The notes below the pieces were generated by a model. That model saw nothing but the letters and a program-made list of their open reading frames with translations. It had not been told where the DNA came from and searched no databases. Shown in pieces: positions 16,930 to 26,740 of a stretch of DNA of 64,000 nucleotides (position 1 is the stretch's first letter; each line of letters opens with the position of its first letter). The position numbers were made by a program, and so were the translations under genes. The DNA is taken from assembly GCF_035306705.1 (NCBI RefSeq), contig NZ_DATGNO010000078.1, positions 1-64,000 of the forward strand, read 5' to 3'. This stretch comes from Xanthomarina sp035306705 (GTDB lineage: Bacteria > Bacteroidota > Bacteroidia > Flavobacteriales > Flavobacteriaceae).

Positions 16930-18726
16930 TTAGTCATTCAATTTTAAAACAGCCATGAATGCTTCTTGTGGAATCTCCACGTTTCCTACTTGTCTCATAC
17001 GTTTTTTACCCTTTTTCTGCTTTTCAAGAAGTTTACGTTTTCTAGAAATATCTCCTCCATAACATTTTGCAGTAACATCTTTACGAAGTGCTTTAATTGT
17101 TTCTCGAGCAATAATTTTTGCTCCAATAGCGGCTTGAATGGGAATATCAAATTGTTGACGTGGGATTAATTCCTTTAATTTCTCACACATTTTTTTACCG
17201 ATATTATGGGCATTATCTGCGTGTATTAAAGCCGAAAGTGCATCTACAGGTTGTGCGTTCAATAAAATATCTACACGTACCAATTTAGATGTTTTTAGTC
17301 CGATTGGATGGTAATCGAAGGATGCATACCCTTTTGAAACCGTTTTTAGTCTGTCGTAAAAATCGAATACAATTTCAGCCAAAGGCATATCGAAATTTAA
17401 TTCAACACGTTCTGGAGTTAAATAGGTTTGATGGGTAATCATACCACGTTTTTCAATACATAAAGACATAACGTTTCCAACAAAATCTGCCTTGGTAATG
17501 ATAGTGGCTTTTATATATGGTTCTTCCACGCGCTCTAAACCAGAAGGATCCGGTAAATCGGTTGGATTATTAACAACAATAGGAACATCTGGATGTTTCC
17601 TGGTGAATGCATGGTAACTAACGTTAGGCACTGTTGTAATAACAGTCATATCGAACTCGCGCTCTAAACGTTCTTGAATAATTTCCATGTGCAACATGCC
17701 CAAGAATCCACAACGGAAACCAAAGCCCAAAGCAGCCGAGCTTTCTGGAGTAAATACCAAAGAAGCATCGTTTAACTGCAATTTTTCCATAGAAGCTCTT
17801 AGTTCTTCATAATCTTCGGTATCTACTGGATAAATACCAGCAAAAACCATAGGTTTTACGTCCTCAAAACCCTCAATAGCATTGGTTGTTGGGTTTTTTG
17901 CATCGGTAATAGTATCACCAACTTTTACCTCTTTTGCTTCTTTTATTCCGGTAATTACATAGCCAACATCGCCTGCTTTAATTTCTTGTCTTGGAAACTG
18001 TTTTAATCTCAGTGTTCCAATTTCATCAGCAAAATAATTTTTACCAGTAGCTAAAAATTTAATGTTCTGTCCTTTTTTTATCGTGCCATTTAAAACTCTA
18101 AAATAAGTTTCTACGCCTCTAAAAGGGTTATAAACCGAGTCGAAAATTAAGGCTTGAAGAGGTTCATCTACATTTCCCTTAGGAGCTGGAATTTTTTCAA
18201 TAATGGCATCTAAAATATCTCCAATTCCAAAACCGGTTTTTCCACTAGCATGTATAATGTCTTCAGGCTTACAACCTAATAATTCTACAATATCGTCGGT
18301 TACTTCTTCTGGATTGGCACTAGGTAAATCTACTTTGTTTAGCACTGGAATAATTTCTAAATCATTTTCCAAAGCCAAATAAAGATTAGAAATGGTTTGA
18401 GCTTGAATACTTTGGGCAGCATCTACAATAAGCAAAGCGCCTTCGCAAGCAGCAATAGATCGAGATACTTCGTAACTAAAATCTACGTGACCAGGTGTAT
18501 CGATTAAGTTAAGAATATAAGTTTCACCCTTATGTTTAAACTCCATTTGTATGGCATGAGATTTAATGGTGATACCACGTTCGCGCTCCAAGTCCATACT
18601 GTCAAGCAGCTGTTCTTTTTTTTCGCGTTCTGTTACGGTACCGGTATAGTCCAATAATCTATCTGCCAAGGTGCTTTTACCGTGGTCAATATGCGCTATA
18701 ATACAAAAGTTTCTTATGTTTTTCAT
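16930..18726 (-). CDS. lepA: Elongation factor 4 (LepA)
   Basis: Ribosome-associated GTPase involved in translation initiation and elongation under stress. 598 residues, full family length. Seen: P-loop AHIDHGKSTLADRLL at 11-25, G3 DTPGHVDF, G4 NKVDLP, then the EF-G-like domains and the LepA-specific C-terminal domain ending in KRKLLEKQKKGKKRMRQVG and IPQEAFMAVLKLND. The ATG at 18726 begins the conserved MKNIRNFCIIAHIDHGKST. A decayed copy of its last 20 codons lies just downstream. Monocistronic. Confidence 0.97.
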   Translation of the reverse strand: MKNIRNFCIIAHIDHGKSTLADRLLDYTGTVTEREKKEQLLDSMDLERERGITIKSHAIQMEFKHKGETYILNLIDTPGHVDFSYEVSRSIAACEGALLIVDAAQSIQAQTISNLYLALENDLEIIPVLNKVDLPSANPEEVTDDIVELLGCKPEDIIHASGKTGFGIGDILDAIIEKIPAPKGNVDEPLQALIFDSVYNPFRGVETYFRVLNGTIKKGQNIKFLATGKNYFADEIGTLRLKQFPRQEIKAGDVGYVITGIKEAKEVKVGDTITDAKNPTTNAIEGFEDVKPMVFAGIYPVDTEDYEELRASMEKLQLNDASLVFTPESSAALGFGFRCGFLGMLHMEIIQERLEREFDMTVITTVPNVSYHAFTRKHPDVPIVVNNPTDLPDPSGLERVEEPYIKATIITKADFVGNVMSLCIEKRGMITHQTYLTPERVELNFDMPLAEIVFDFYDRLKTVSKGYASFDYHPIGLKTSKLVRVDILLNAQPVDALSALIHADNAHNIGKKMCEKLKELIPRQQFDIPIQAAIGAKIIARETIKALRKDVTAKCYGGDISRKRKLLEKQKKGKKRMRQVGNVEIPQEAFMAVLKLND

Positions 18727-18879
18727 AAAGTATATTCTCTCAAATATCTAATTTGCAAATATAATTGTTTTAATTATGCTTTAATTAGTAATAGGTAACT
18801 AATTAGAAAATATTTATTTAAGGGGAACCCGTAAAATTTATTGCAAAACAATTTTTATATTGTAACCCCAAGTAAGCTT

Positions 18880-21303
18880 ATGAATTTTTATAAATACTAT
18901 ATATATCTTTTTATAACTGTATTTTTATCTTATTCTGCATTTTCCCAAGATATCACAATCTCGGGAGTGGTAGAGGATACAGCTAACAACCCCATTTATT
19001 TTGCCAATGTGGTGTTATTGTTGGCTAAAGACTCTACGGCAATTAAAGGAACATCCACGAACATGGATGGTTCTTTTGAGCTAAAAAACGTAAAAAAAAA
19101 CCAGTATTTGCTTAAAATTAGCTTTATAGGCTATAAAGAAATTACAAAACCTTTAGATGTTTCTTTGGAAGATATCGGTTTAGGGCGTGTTATTTTAAGT
19201 GAAAATGACGAAGCTCTAGACGAAATTCATATAGTTGCAAACAAACCTACCATTAAAAAGGAAGCTGATAGATTGGTTTTTACAGTCGAAAATACGGCAC
19301 TTTCTGAAGGAAGTTTACTTCAAGTAGTTAAAAGCACACCTGGAGTTTTGGTTTTAGATGGTCAAATTTCTGTGAGGGGTTGGGCTCCAACGATTTATAT
19401 TAACAATAGAAAAGTACAGCTATCATCGGACGAACTCTTGCAACTTTTGGAAGGCTCTCCCGCAAATGCTATTAAATCTGTTGAGGTTATTACCAATCCT
19501 TCTGCCAATTACGATGCCGAAAGTGGCGTAGTTTTAAACATCATTATGAGCAAGAATTTGGTAACTGGATACCGAGGTAGTGTTTTTGCCAATTATACAC
19601 AAGGCGTTTTTCCTAGATATAACTTAGGAATAAGCAATTATTTCAAAACGGATAAAATTAACTTGTCTGCCAATTATAGTTATACCGACGACAAAATAAA
19701 TCGAGATAATGACGATGGTGTTTTTTATTACGATGCAAACAACCAAATAGATAATGTTTGGAAATCATCGGTTAATAGAAATACGTGGTCCAAGATGCAT
19801 AACTTAAATTTCAACATCGATTTTCTTTTAAATGAAAATAATACCATTACAGTATCTTCTAACATGTTGTGGACGCCATATTTTAAATATAAAATTAACA
19901 ACAACACCAAAGTTTACGATGCTAACAATGTGTTTGAATCTAGAATTGAAGCCAATAACCTATCTAACGACAATAAGTACAATCTAGGATTTGATGTAGA
20001 TTATGTACATCAGTTTACATCAAGTAGTTTAAACTTTAATACTCATTTTACTGTTTACGATTATAACAGATTTCAGGAATCGTCAAGTAAGTATTTTGAT
20101 CAAAATAATAATTATATAGGGCCAACGGCTTTTAATACGGATGCGAATCAAAAAACACAAATATTTACGTCTCAATTAGATTATAACCTGCCAATTAATG
20201 AAAGCTCTAATTTTAATACGGGAGCCAAGTATTCCAATATTACTAACAAAAGCGATGTGACGCGTTACGATTATGATTTTTCTACCAATGAGGAAGTTTT
20301 AAACATGGCAAACTCCAGTGCTTTCGATTATACCGAAAGTCTATTTGCAGCTTATGCAAATTACGATAAGTCCTGGGAAAAATGGAGTATTAACGCGGGT
20401 TTACGCTTGGAACAAACAGATGCAAAAGGTGTTTCTTTAACTACTGCTCAAACAGATAAACAAAGCTATCTGGATTTGTTTCCAACTGCTAGTATTAAAT
20501 ATCAGGCTGGAGAAGTACTTAGCTTTTATACTAATTACAAGCGAAGTATAGAACGACCAAATTATAAAGATTTAAACCCATTTACTTTTTTCTTAAACGA
20601 CAACACCATAGTAGTTGGAAATCCTAAACTTACGCCAACTTATAAAGACCATTATGTTATAGGTTCAACGGTGACTCCATTTTTAACGTTGGAGGCTTAT
20701 TACATCAACAAAAAAGATAATATTGTTGAGCTTCCTCTACAAGATAATTTAACCAATCAGCTTATTTATTCTTCGGTTAATATGGATAAAAGTGTTGAAT
20801 ATGGTTTCGATGTTATTTCTTATTTCAATATTACGGATTCTTGGTTTGTATATGCGGTCACTTCATTTTACAACACACAAGAGGAAACCAACACCCCCAA
20901 CGGTTTTATAAATAAGGAAAAATGGTCTAATTACAGTATTTTAAGCAACGATTTTTCGTTTTTAAAAGATCGAAGCTTAACAGCTAATTTTACTTTAATT
21001 TATATGACTTCGTTCTTACAAGCTTTAATGGATGCAGATTGGAGGCTGGAGTCTGAATTGTCCATTTCAAAAACCATACTTAATAAAAAGGGTGTTATAA
21101 GCTTAAGCGCAGCCGATTTATTTAATCTAGGTGATTTTAATACAACAACAGAATATTTAAATCAGCGTAACTACTACAACACCAATTTAGATAACAGATA
21201 TATTAAACTTGGTTTTAGATATAAATTTGGAAACACTATTTTAAAAACCAATGAACGCCAGCTGGATATTAAAGAACGAGAGCGTATTAAAGAGCGCGAT
21301 TAA
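18880..21303 (+). CDS. Outer-membrane beta-barrel protein with carboxypeptidase-like and plug domains (TonB-dependent receptor type)
   Basis: Predicted outer-membrane receptor or assembly protein. I start at the ATG at 18880 (MNFYKYYIYLFITVFLSYSAFS), a good signal peptide; a TTG 39 bp earlier is less likely. About 807 residues: a carboxypeptidase-regulatory-like domain at 25-110 (ISGVVEDTANNPIYFANVVL), a plug-like domain at 120-220 (STPGVLVLDGQISVRGWAP, SVEVITNPSANYDAESG), then a barrel with alternating Asn/Tyr-rich strands. It resembles the OMP_b-brl_3 group, which lack a clear TonB box. Ligand unknown; no SusD partner is next to it. Confidence 0.87.
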   Translation: MNFYKYYIYLFITVFLSYSAFSQDITISGVVEDTANNPIYFANVVLLLAKDSTAIKGTSTNMDGSFELKNVKKNQYLLKISFIGYKEITKPLDVSLEDIGLGRVILSENDEALDEIHIVANKPTIKKEADRLVFTVENTALSEGSLLQVVKSTPGVLVLDGQISVRGWAPTIYINNRKVQLSSDELLQLLEGSPANAIKSVEVITNPSANYDAESGVVLNIIMSKNLVTGYRGSVFANYTQGVFPRYNLGISNYFKTDKINLSANYSYTDDKINRDNDDGVFYYDANNQIDNVWKSSVNRNTWSKMHNLNFNIDFLLNENNTITVSSNMLWTPYFKYKINNNTKVYDANNVFESRIEANNLSNDNKYNLGFDVDYVHQFTSSSLNFNTHFTVYDYNRFQESSSKYFDQNNNYIGPTAFNTDANQKTQIFTSQLDYNLPINESSNFNTGAKYSNITNKSDVTRYDYDFSTNEEVLNMANSSAFDYTESLFAAYANYDKSWEKWSINAGLRLEQTDAKGVSLTTAQTDKQSYLDLFPTASIKYQAGEVLSFYTNYKRSIERPNYKDLNPFTFFLNDNTIVVGNPKLTPTYKDHYVIGSTVTPFLTLEAYYINKKDNIVELPLQDNLTNQLIYSSVNMDKSVEYGFDVISYFNITDSWFVYAVTSFYNTQEETNTPNGFINKEKWSNYSILSNDFSFLKDRSLTANFTLIYMTSFLQALMDADWRLESELSISKTILNKKGVISLSAADLFNLGDFNTTTEYLNQRNYYNTNLDNRYIKLGFRYKFGNTILKTNERQLDIKERERIKERD

Positions 21304-21404
21304 TCTGCTTTACTTAGCAATTAAATCCCGTATTTTTAGTTGAATATTCTCGAATTTAAATCTTGTTGATTTTTTTCTTAAACAACTATATCTATTAGAC
21401 ATAT

Positions 21405-21437
21405 AAAAAAAAAGCAGCCTTTTTTGGACTACTTTTT
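21405..21437 (-). terminator. Terminator of the TolB-like gene
   Basis: On the minus strand AAAAGTAG-T-CC / GGCTGCTTTT forms an imperfect stem with one bulge and a G-T pair, followed by nine T. It lies about 40 bp past the stop of the TolB-like gene and may also serve the convergent gene, which ends at 21303. Confidence 0.65.
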
Positions 21438-21476
21438 ATTGATATTTAAGTTTGGTATTTCAACATAGAAATTCTG

Positions 21477-22586
21477 CTAGTCTTTCCACTCAGCAATAAA
21501 CAAGTTTGTATCGCGTCCGCCACCATTATTTCTATTCGAGGAGAAAATAAGTTTTTTACCATCGTTTGAAAATACTGGAAAAGCATCAAAAGTATCGCTA
21601 TGTGTCACACGTTCTAGGTTATTACCATCTAAATCTATCATGTATAAATTGAATGGAAAACCACGTTCAGATTCAAAATTAGAAGAGAACAATATCTTTT
21701 CACCTGATGGGTGGAAAAACGGACTCCAATTGGCTTTTCCTAGGTTGGTTAACTGACGTAAATCGCTACCATCCGCATTACAGATATAGAGCTCCATATT
21801 GGTTGGTTGTACTAGGCCTTGAGCTAACAAATCCTTATATTCTTTAATTTCTTCTTCAGTTTTAGGTCTCGAAGAACGAAAAATCAGTTTCGTGCCATCT
21901 GGCGAGAAGAAAGCACCACCATCATAACCCAATTCAAAGGTAATTTGCTTGACATCGCTACCATCTATATTCATGGTATATAATTCCAAATCGCCACTTC
22001 TATCCGAAGTAAATACAATTTTATCTCCTTGTGGAGAAACGGTTGCCTCAGCATCATAACCAGGTTCGTTTGTAAGTTGCTTTACTATATTGCCTTCTAA
22101 ATCGGCTACAAAAATATCGTAAGAACTATAAATTGGCCAAATATATTTTCCGCTTATGCTTTCCGGGACTTCTGGACAATCGTCGCTATCCAAATGTGTA
22201 GAAGCATAAATAACATGCTTGTTGTCTGGCATAAAATACGCACAAGTGGTTCTACCTTTTCCGGTACTAACCATTGGCGGCATGTTGTCTTTAAAAGTTT
22301 CATCTGCATTCATTAAAAACATTTGGTCACAGTTTACATTCCAATCTTTATAGTTGGATTGAAACACCAATTGCTTGTCGTCAAAACTCCAATAAGCTTC
22401 AGCATTATCTCCACCAAACGTAATTTGTTTCAAGGATTTAAAATGAACTTCATCCGAATATATAAGAGTATCAACCCACTTTGTTGCTCCAGATTTAGCA
22501 TCGGATATTTGTTTTTTATCATTTTTACAAGACACGAACATGCTTAAAAATAATAAGCTATAAAAAAATCTTAAATACATAGACAT
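21477..22586 (-). CDS. TolB-like PD40 beta-propeller lipoprotein
   Basis: Predicted envelope lipoprotein with a protein- or ligand-binding propeller; 369 residues. The signal peptide ends in MFVSC with Cys20, followed by KNDKK, a charged stretch that could act as a surface-export signal of the Bacteroidota type (inference). At least five WD40-like beta repeats are visible, for example FSPDGTKLIFRSSR, VSPQGDKIVFTSDRSG, FHPSGEKILFSSNFES and FSNDGKKLIFSSNRN. It is not the TolB of a Tol-Pal cluster, as no tolA, tolQ or pal is near. The M28 peptidase gene is divergent from it, 61 bp away. Confidence 0.85.
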   Translation of the reverse strand: MSMYLRFFYSLLFLSMFVSCKNDKKQISDAKSGATKWVDTLIYSDEVHFKSLKQITFGGDNAEAYWSFDDKQLVFQSNYKDWNVNCDQMFLMNADETFKDNMPPMVSTGKGRTTCAYFMPDNKHVIYASTHLDSDDCPEVPESISGKYIWPIYSSYDIFVADLEGNIVKQLTNEPGYDAEATVSPQGDKIVFTSDRSGDLELYTMNIDGSDVKQITFELGYDGGAFFSPDGTKLIFRSSRPKTEEEIKEYKDLLAQGLVQPTNMELYICNADGSDLRQLTNLGKANWSPFFHPSGEKILFSSNFESERGFPFNLYMIDLDGNNLERVTHSDTFDAFPVFSNDGKKLIFSSNRNNGGGRDTNLFIAEWKD

Positions 22587-22647
22587 AGATTAAAGTTTAA
22601 ATAAATGACAATTATTCCATAATTTTGTCAAAAATAACATTAATAAC

Positions 22648-23871
22648 ATGAAGAAAATAGCGCTATTAGGTTTTTTTATAACGCTTCTTGGTTGTAATCA
22701 GGAATATAAATATGAAAACAAAATAAAGGAAGATGTTATTTATTTGGCAGACGATAAGCTTGAGGGAAGGGAAACTGGATCTAAAGGCGAACAGTTGGCT
22801 GCCGCTTATATTGTTGAGCGTTTTAAAGAACTAGGCCTTCAACCAAAAGGTACAGATGGATTTTACCAAAGCTTTAGTTTTAAACCTAAAACAGATCCAC
22901 ATAGCGAAGTAGCTTATACCATAAACCCTGAAGACTCAACGGTTACGGGTACAAATGTTTTGGCTTTTATAGACAACCAAGCAGAAAACACCATAATAAT
23001 TGGTGCGCATTACGATCATTTAGGTTATGGAAGTCATGGATCTCTACATCGTGGTGAAAAGGAAATCCACAATGGCGCCGACGACAACGCTAGTGGGGTT
23101 GCCGTAATGTTGGATTTAGCTGCAAAATTAAAACAAACAAATACTTCAAATAATTATTTGTTTATGGCGTTTTCAGGTGAAGAAATGGGCTTATTGGGCT
23201 CGAACTATTTCACTAAAAATGCTACTATGGATTTAAGCAAAGCCAATTACATGATTAACATGGATATGGTTGGACGCTTAAAACAAGATAGTACTTTAGC
23301 TGTTTATGGAGTTGGTACATCTCCTTTATGGAAACAAACATTATCTTCAACGAATCCTGGATTTAAGCTTATTGAAAATGAATCTGGGGTAGGGCCATCA
23401 GATCATACGTCATTCTATTTACACGATATTCCTGTATTGCACTTTTTTACGGGACAACACGACGATTATCATAGACCTGGAGATGATTCCGAAAAGCTTA
23501 ATTACGAAGGCATGAATGCCATTTCAAGCTATATTTTTGATGTGATTACCGACTTGGATAAAAGTGAAAAATTAGCTTTTACCAAAACTAAAAATGAAAG
23601 TGAAGAAACGCCTCGTTTTAAAGTTGGTTTAGGTGTAGTTCCAGATTATTTGTATGATGGCGAAGGGATGCGAGTTGATGGTGTTAGCGAAGACAAACCA
23701 GCACAAAAAGCAGGATTGCAAAAAGGCGATGTTGTAATTAAACTTGGTGATAGCACGATTGTAGATATGATGAGTTATATGCGAGCTTTATCTGTTTTTA
23801 CAGCCGGCGATTCTACGCAAGTTGTTGTAAAAAGAAATGGCGAAACAGTTGAAGCAGTCGTTCAATTTTAA
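22648..23871 (+). CDS. M28 family zinc peptidase with C-terminal PDZ domain, lipoprotein
   Basis: Exported aminopeptidase-like enzyme fixed to a membrane. 407 residues. The lipoprotein signal ends at LLGC, Cys16. Two-zinc ligands are visible: His121 (GAHYDHLGYG), Asp145/146 (GADDNASG), Glu178-Glu179 (SGEEMGLLG), Asp206 (NMDMVGR) and His275 (DYHRPGDD). From about 325 a PDZ domain follows (LGVVPDYLYDGEGMRVDGV, AQKAGLQKGDVVIKLG). The combination suggests that substrates or partners are recognised through the PDZ. A weak hairpin (AACCTTT / AAAGGTT, 23883-23918) lies after the stop. Confidence 0.9.
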   Translation: MKKIALLGFFITLLGCNQEYKYENKIKEDVIYLADDKLEGRETGSKGEQLAAAYIVERFKELGLQPKGTDGFYQSFSFKPKTDPHSEVAYTINPEDSTVTGTNVLAFIDNQAENTIIIGAHYDHLGYGSHGSLHRGEKEIHNGADDNASGVAVMLDLAAKLKQTNTSNNYLFMAFSGEEMGLLGSNYFTKNATMDLSKANYMINMDMVGRLKQDSTLAVYGVGTSPLWKQTLSSTNPGFKLIENESGVGPSDHTSFYLHDIPVLHFFTGQHDDYHRPGDDSEKLNYEGMNAISSYIFDVITDLDKSEKLAFTKTKNESEETPRFKVGLGVVPDYLYDGEGMRVDGVSEDKPAQKAGLQKGDVVIKLGDSTIVDMMSYMRALSVFTAGDSTQVVVKRNGETVEAVVQF

Positions 23872-23959
23872 ATAAAAGCCTTAACCTTTCAGTCTCTAAG
23901 TTTCGAGATCGTAAAGGTTTAGTTCAAAAATCGATTAATTTAAATAAACAAAAATACAA

Positions 23960-24952
23960 GTGGTAAAAATAGGTAACATAGAACTTCCAAATTTCCCATT
24001 GCTATTAGCTCCAATGGAAGATGTTAGCGATCCACCTTTTCGTGCGTTGTGCAAGGAGCAAGGCGCGGATGTCGTTTATACAGAATTTATTTCTAGCGAA
24101 GGCTTGATTCGCGATGCTGCAAAAAGCATTATGAAATTGGATATATATGAAAAGGAACGCCCAGTTGGAATTCAAATTTTTGGAGCCAACTTGGAGAGCA
24201 TGCTACAAACCATAGATATTGTTGCAAAATCGAACCCAGATATCATTGATATCAATTTTGGGTGTCCAGTAAAAAAAGTGGTTAGCAAAGGTGCAGGAGC
24301 AGGCATTTTAAAAGATGTGTGCTTAATGGAACAACTAACTGCCGAAATGGTAAAGCGGACTAACATTCCAATAACCGTAAAAACCAGATTGGGTTGGGAT
24401 CACGATTCGATACGTATTGTTGAGGTTGCCGAAAGACTTCAGGATGTGGGCTGTAAAGCCATAGCAATCCATGGGAGAACGCGAGCTCAAATGTATAAGG
24501 GAAATGCCGATTGGAGACCTATTGCCGAAGTAAAAAATAATCCACGGATGCATATTCCGGTTTTTGGAAATGGCGATGTAGATACTCCAGAACGCGCCAT
24601 GGAAATGCGCGATATTTATGGGTTGGATGGTTGTATGATTGGTCGAGCGACTATTGGAAATCCATGGTTTTTTAAACAAGTAAAACACTTTTTTAATACT
24701 GGAGAACATTTAGGTCCAGTAACTTTAGAAGAACGCGTAGAGGCTGCTAGACGTCATTTACAAATGGCTATTGGTTGGAAAGGGGAGAAATTAGGGGTTT
24801 TTGAAACTAGACGACATTATACCAACTATTTTAAAGGGATTCCTAATTTTAAGGAGTACCGAACAAAAATGGTTACTAGTGATGAATCAAAAGATGTGTT
24901 TGAAGCTTTTGATGAGGTTTTAGATGCATATTCGGATTATCTGGTTGTTTAA
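23960..24952 (+). CDS. dusB: tRNA-dihydrouridine synthase
   Basis: FMN-dependent reduction of uridine to dihydrouridine in tRNA D-loops. 330 residues from a GTG start at 23960; no in-frame ATG lies near, and the frame begins directly with the conserved VKIGNIELPNFPLLLAPMED. Seen: DVSDPPFRALCKEQGAD, catalytic Cys102 in DINFGCPVKKVVSKGAGAGI, HGRTRAQMYKGNADW and GNGDVDTPERA followed by GCMIGRATIGNPW. The motifs fit the DusB subgroup. Its stop overlaps the stop of the opposing permease gene by 4 bases. Confidence 0.93.
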   Translation: MVKIGNIELPNFPLLLAPMEDVSDPPFRALCKEQGADVVYTEFISSEGLIRDAAKSIMKLDIYEKERPVGIQIFGANLESMLQTIDIVAKSNPDIIDINFGCPVKKVVSKGAGAGILKDVCLMEQLTAEMVKRTNIPITVKTRLGWDHDSIRIVEVAERLQDVGCKAIAIHGRTRAQMYKGNADWRPIAEVKNNPRMHIPVFGNGDVDTPERAMEMRDIYGLDGCMIGRATIGNPWFFKQVKHFFNTGEHLGPVTLEERVEAARRHLQMAIGWKGEKLGVFETRRHYTNYFKGIPNFKEYRTKMVTSDESKDVFEAFDEVLDAYSDYLVV

Positions 24953-26154
24953 TTTTCGACCAGATTTTTAGAAATTCTAACAGAAGCTATTTTTGAAGCA
25001 AGAATGCCTAAAACAGAAATGGTAACAAACACGATAAGTATATTTTCTGCTTTTAAAGTTACCGGATAAGGCAAGCTTGGAGTAATCATTATCAGGGAAA
25101 AAGTTTGTTGCAACCAAATAATCAAGCAACCTATTATCAGGCCAATTAAACCTCCCACAAGGCTCATTAAACTACCTTGCAGGAAAAAGATATTTCTAAT
25201 ATTTGAAATAGTAGCTCCAAGACTAAACAAGGTTTTTAAGGTGTTCTTTTTATCCAAAATCATCATAATAATGGAGCCAATCACATTAAAAAGAGCAATA
25301 ATCAGCACGAGAGTAAAAATTAAATACACGGCTAAATTTTCGGTATTTAGCATTTTATAAAGAGCATCGTTTAATTGTGCGCTGTTTTTCAAAATTATTT
25401 TATCACCTAAAACCGAAGTAATTTCTTTTCTGGCTTGAGCTTCAGTAACGTTTTCTTTTAGTTTAAATTCAATAGCTGTCACTTCATTTTCCTCATAATT
25501 AAGAAGTGCCCGTGCCATATCAATAGGCGCATAAATATATTTATCGTTTAAATTTTCATTCACGTCAAATACACCAACATTAACAGCATCAAAAGTATTA
25601 AAAGCTTGATTTGCAGAAGTAATCTGTCCTTTTCCGGGTTTAGGAACATAGAGGTTAATACGTTTTCCATAATTTAAAACCCCAAAAGACAAGGTGTTTG
25701 CAATTCCCCAACCAGAAACAATTTGATTGGTTCTTTGAGTGAGCCAACTCCCTAAAGCAATCACAGAATCGACAGCATTTACAATTTCAAAATTTTCGTC
25801 AACACCTTTAATATAGGCATTTGGATAGCTTTTATCTTCAAAGGAAATAAACACACGTTCCTCTATTATTTTGGAATAAGATGCCACACTTTCCAGATTA
25901 TTTAACTTAGAAAATTCGTCTTCAGAGATTAAAAAAGATTTCCCAACTGAAGCTTCGGCTTTTAAATCTGGATCGATAATAGATGTAAACTGTAAGGTGA
26001 AATCTTTTAAACCTGCAAATCCAGAAAGAACAATAAAAAGAGATGCCGAACCAAGAACAACACCAATTGCGGCAATAATGGTAATAAAATTTATAGCATT
26101 GTTGGAGCTTTTAGAAAGCAAATAACGTCTGGCTATGTACAACGAAAAATTCAA
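24949..26154 (-). CDS. FtsX-like ABC transporter permease (LolC/LolE type)
   Basis: Inner-membrane permease of the kind that extracts lipoproteins or acts as a mechanotransmission ABC protein. 401 residues: one N-terminal helix after a short cytoplasmic lead (MNFSLYIARRYLLSKSSNNAINFITIIA), a periplasmic MacB-like domain of about 200 residues, then three C-terminal helices (LIFTLVLIIALFNVIGSIIMM and following). No ATPase gene is adjacent. Its start codon is next to the rbfA stop, so it is translated with rbfA; this rbfA-permease order is a plausible conserved operon. Confidence 0.85.
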   Translation of the reverse strand: MNFSLYIARRYLLSKSSNNAINFITIIAAIGVVLGSASLFIVLSGFAGLKDFTLQFTSIIDPDLKAEASVGKSFLISEDEFSKLNNLESVASYSKIIEERVFISFEDKSYPNAYIKGVDENFEIVNAVDSVIALGSWLTQRTNQIVSGWGIANTLSFGVLNYGKRINLYVPKPGKGQITSANQAFNTFDAVNVGVFDVNENLNDKYIYAPIDMARALLNYEENEVTAIEFKLKENVTEAQARKEITSVLGDKIILKNSAQLNDALYKMLNTENLAVYLIFTLVLIIALFNVIGSIIMMILDKKNTLKTLFSLGATISNIRNIFFLQGSLMSLVGGLIGLIIGCLIIWLQQTFSLIMITPSLPYPVTLKAENILIVFVTISVLGILASKIASVRISKNLVEN

Positions 26155-26550
26155 CTACGATTTTTTACGTTTATCCAAAAGATCAGGATTGTTTAATGGA
26201 TTATCCTCACCTTTTAGAGACTTATCTATTTTCTCGATATACTCTAGAGAATCGTCTAAAAAAAACTGAAGCGCAGGCATACGTCTCAATTGATGTTTGG
26301 TTCGTTGTGCCAATTCATGTCTAATTAAAGGGGCATTGGACTTAATACCTTCCATTAGTTCTTTGGCTTTAGCGTTTGGAAAAATGCTTAAATATACTTT
26401 AGCAACAGATAAATCTACCGTTACTTTTACCTGGGAAACTGAAATAAGAATCCCTTGCATTCCACCTTGTGTGGCAGCACCTTGTAGCACTTCTACTAAA
26501 TCGCGTTGTAAAACAGATCCTATTTTCTTTTGTCTTTGACTCTCTTCCAT
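26155..26550 (-). CDS. rbfA: Ribosome-binding factor A
   Basis: Cold-shock-type assembly factor for the 30S ribosomal subunit. 131 residues, usual length. Seen: N-terminal SQRQKKIGSVLQRDLVEVLQ, the KH-like core VSQVKVTVDLSVAKVYLSIFP, and the LRRMPALQFFLDDSLEYIEKID signature near the C-terminus. The downstream permease gene starts on the very next base, which suggests translational coupling. Confidence 0.93.
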   Translation of the reverse strand: MEESQRQKKIGSVLQRDLVEVLQGAATQGGMQGILISVSQVKVTVDLSVAKVYLSIFPNAKAKELMEGIKSNAPLIRHELAQRTKHQLRRMPALQFFLDDSLEYIEKIDKSLKGEDNPLNNPDLLDKRKKS

Positions 26551-26740
26551 AATATTGCATTTTTAAAAGTCATTTAAATTCTAATTTCTAAAAATTAAGA
26601 ATCTTGACATTTATTATAAAACCCCATTAGGGATTTTCCACCTTGCAAAAATAACCATATTTAAAGATTATATTACTTTTGAGGCTAAAATTCGTAACTT
26701 ATACCAGTAAATTTAAATGGTATTTACTAAAAATATAAAA

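Noticed and set aside
21477..22586. True TolB of a Tol-Pal system
   Set aside because: It has PD40 repeats but a lipoprotein signal, and no tolQ, tolR, tolA or pal nearby.
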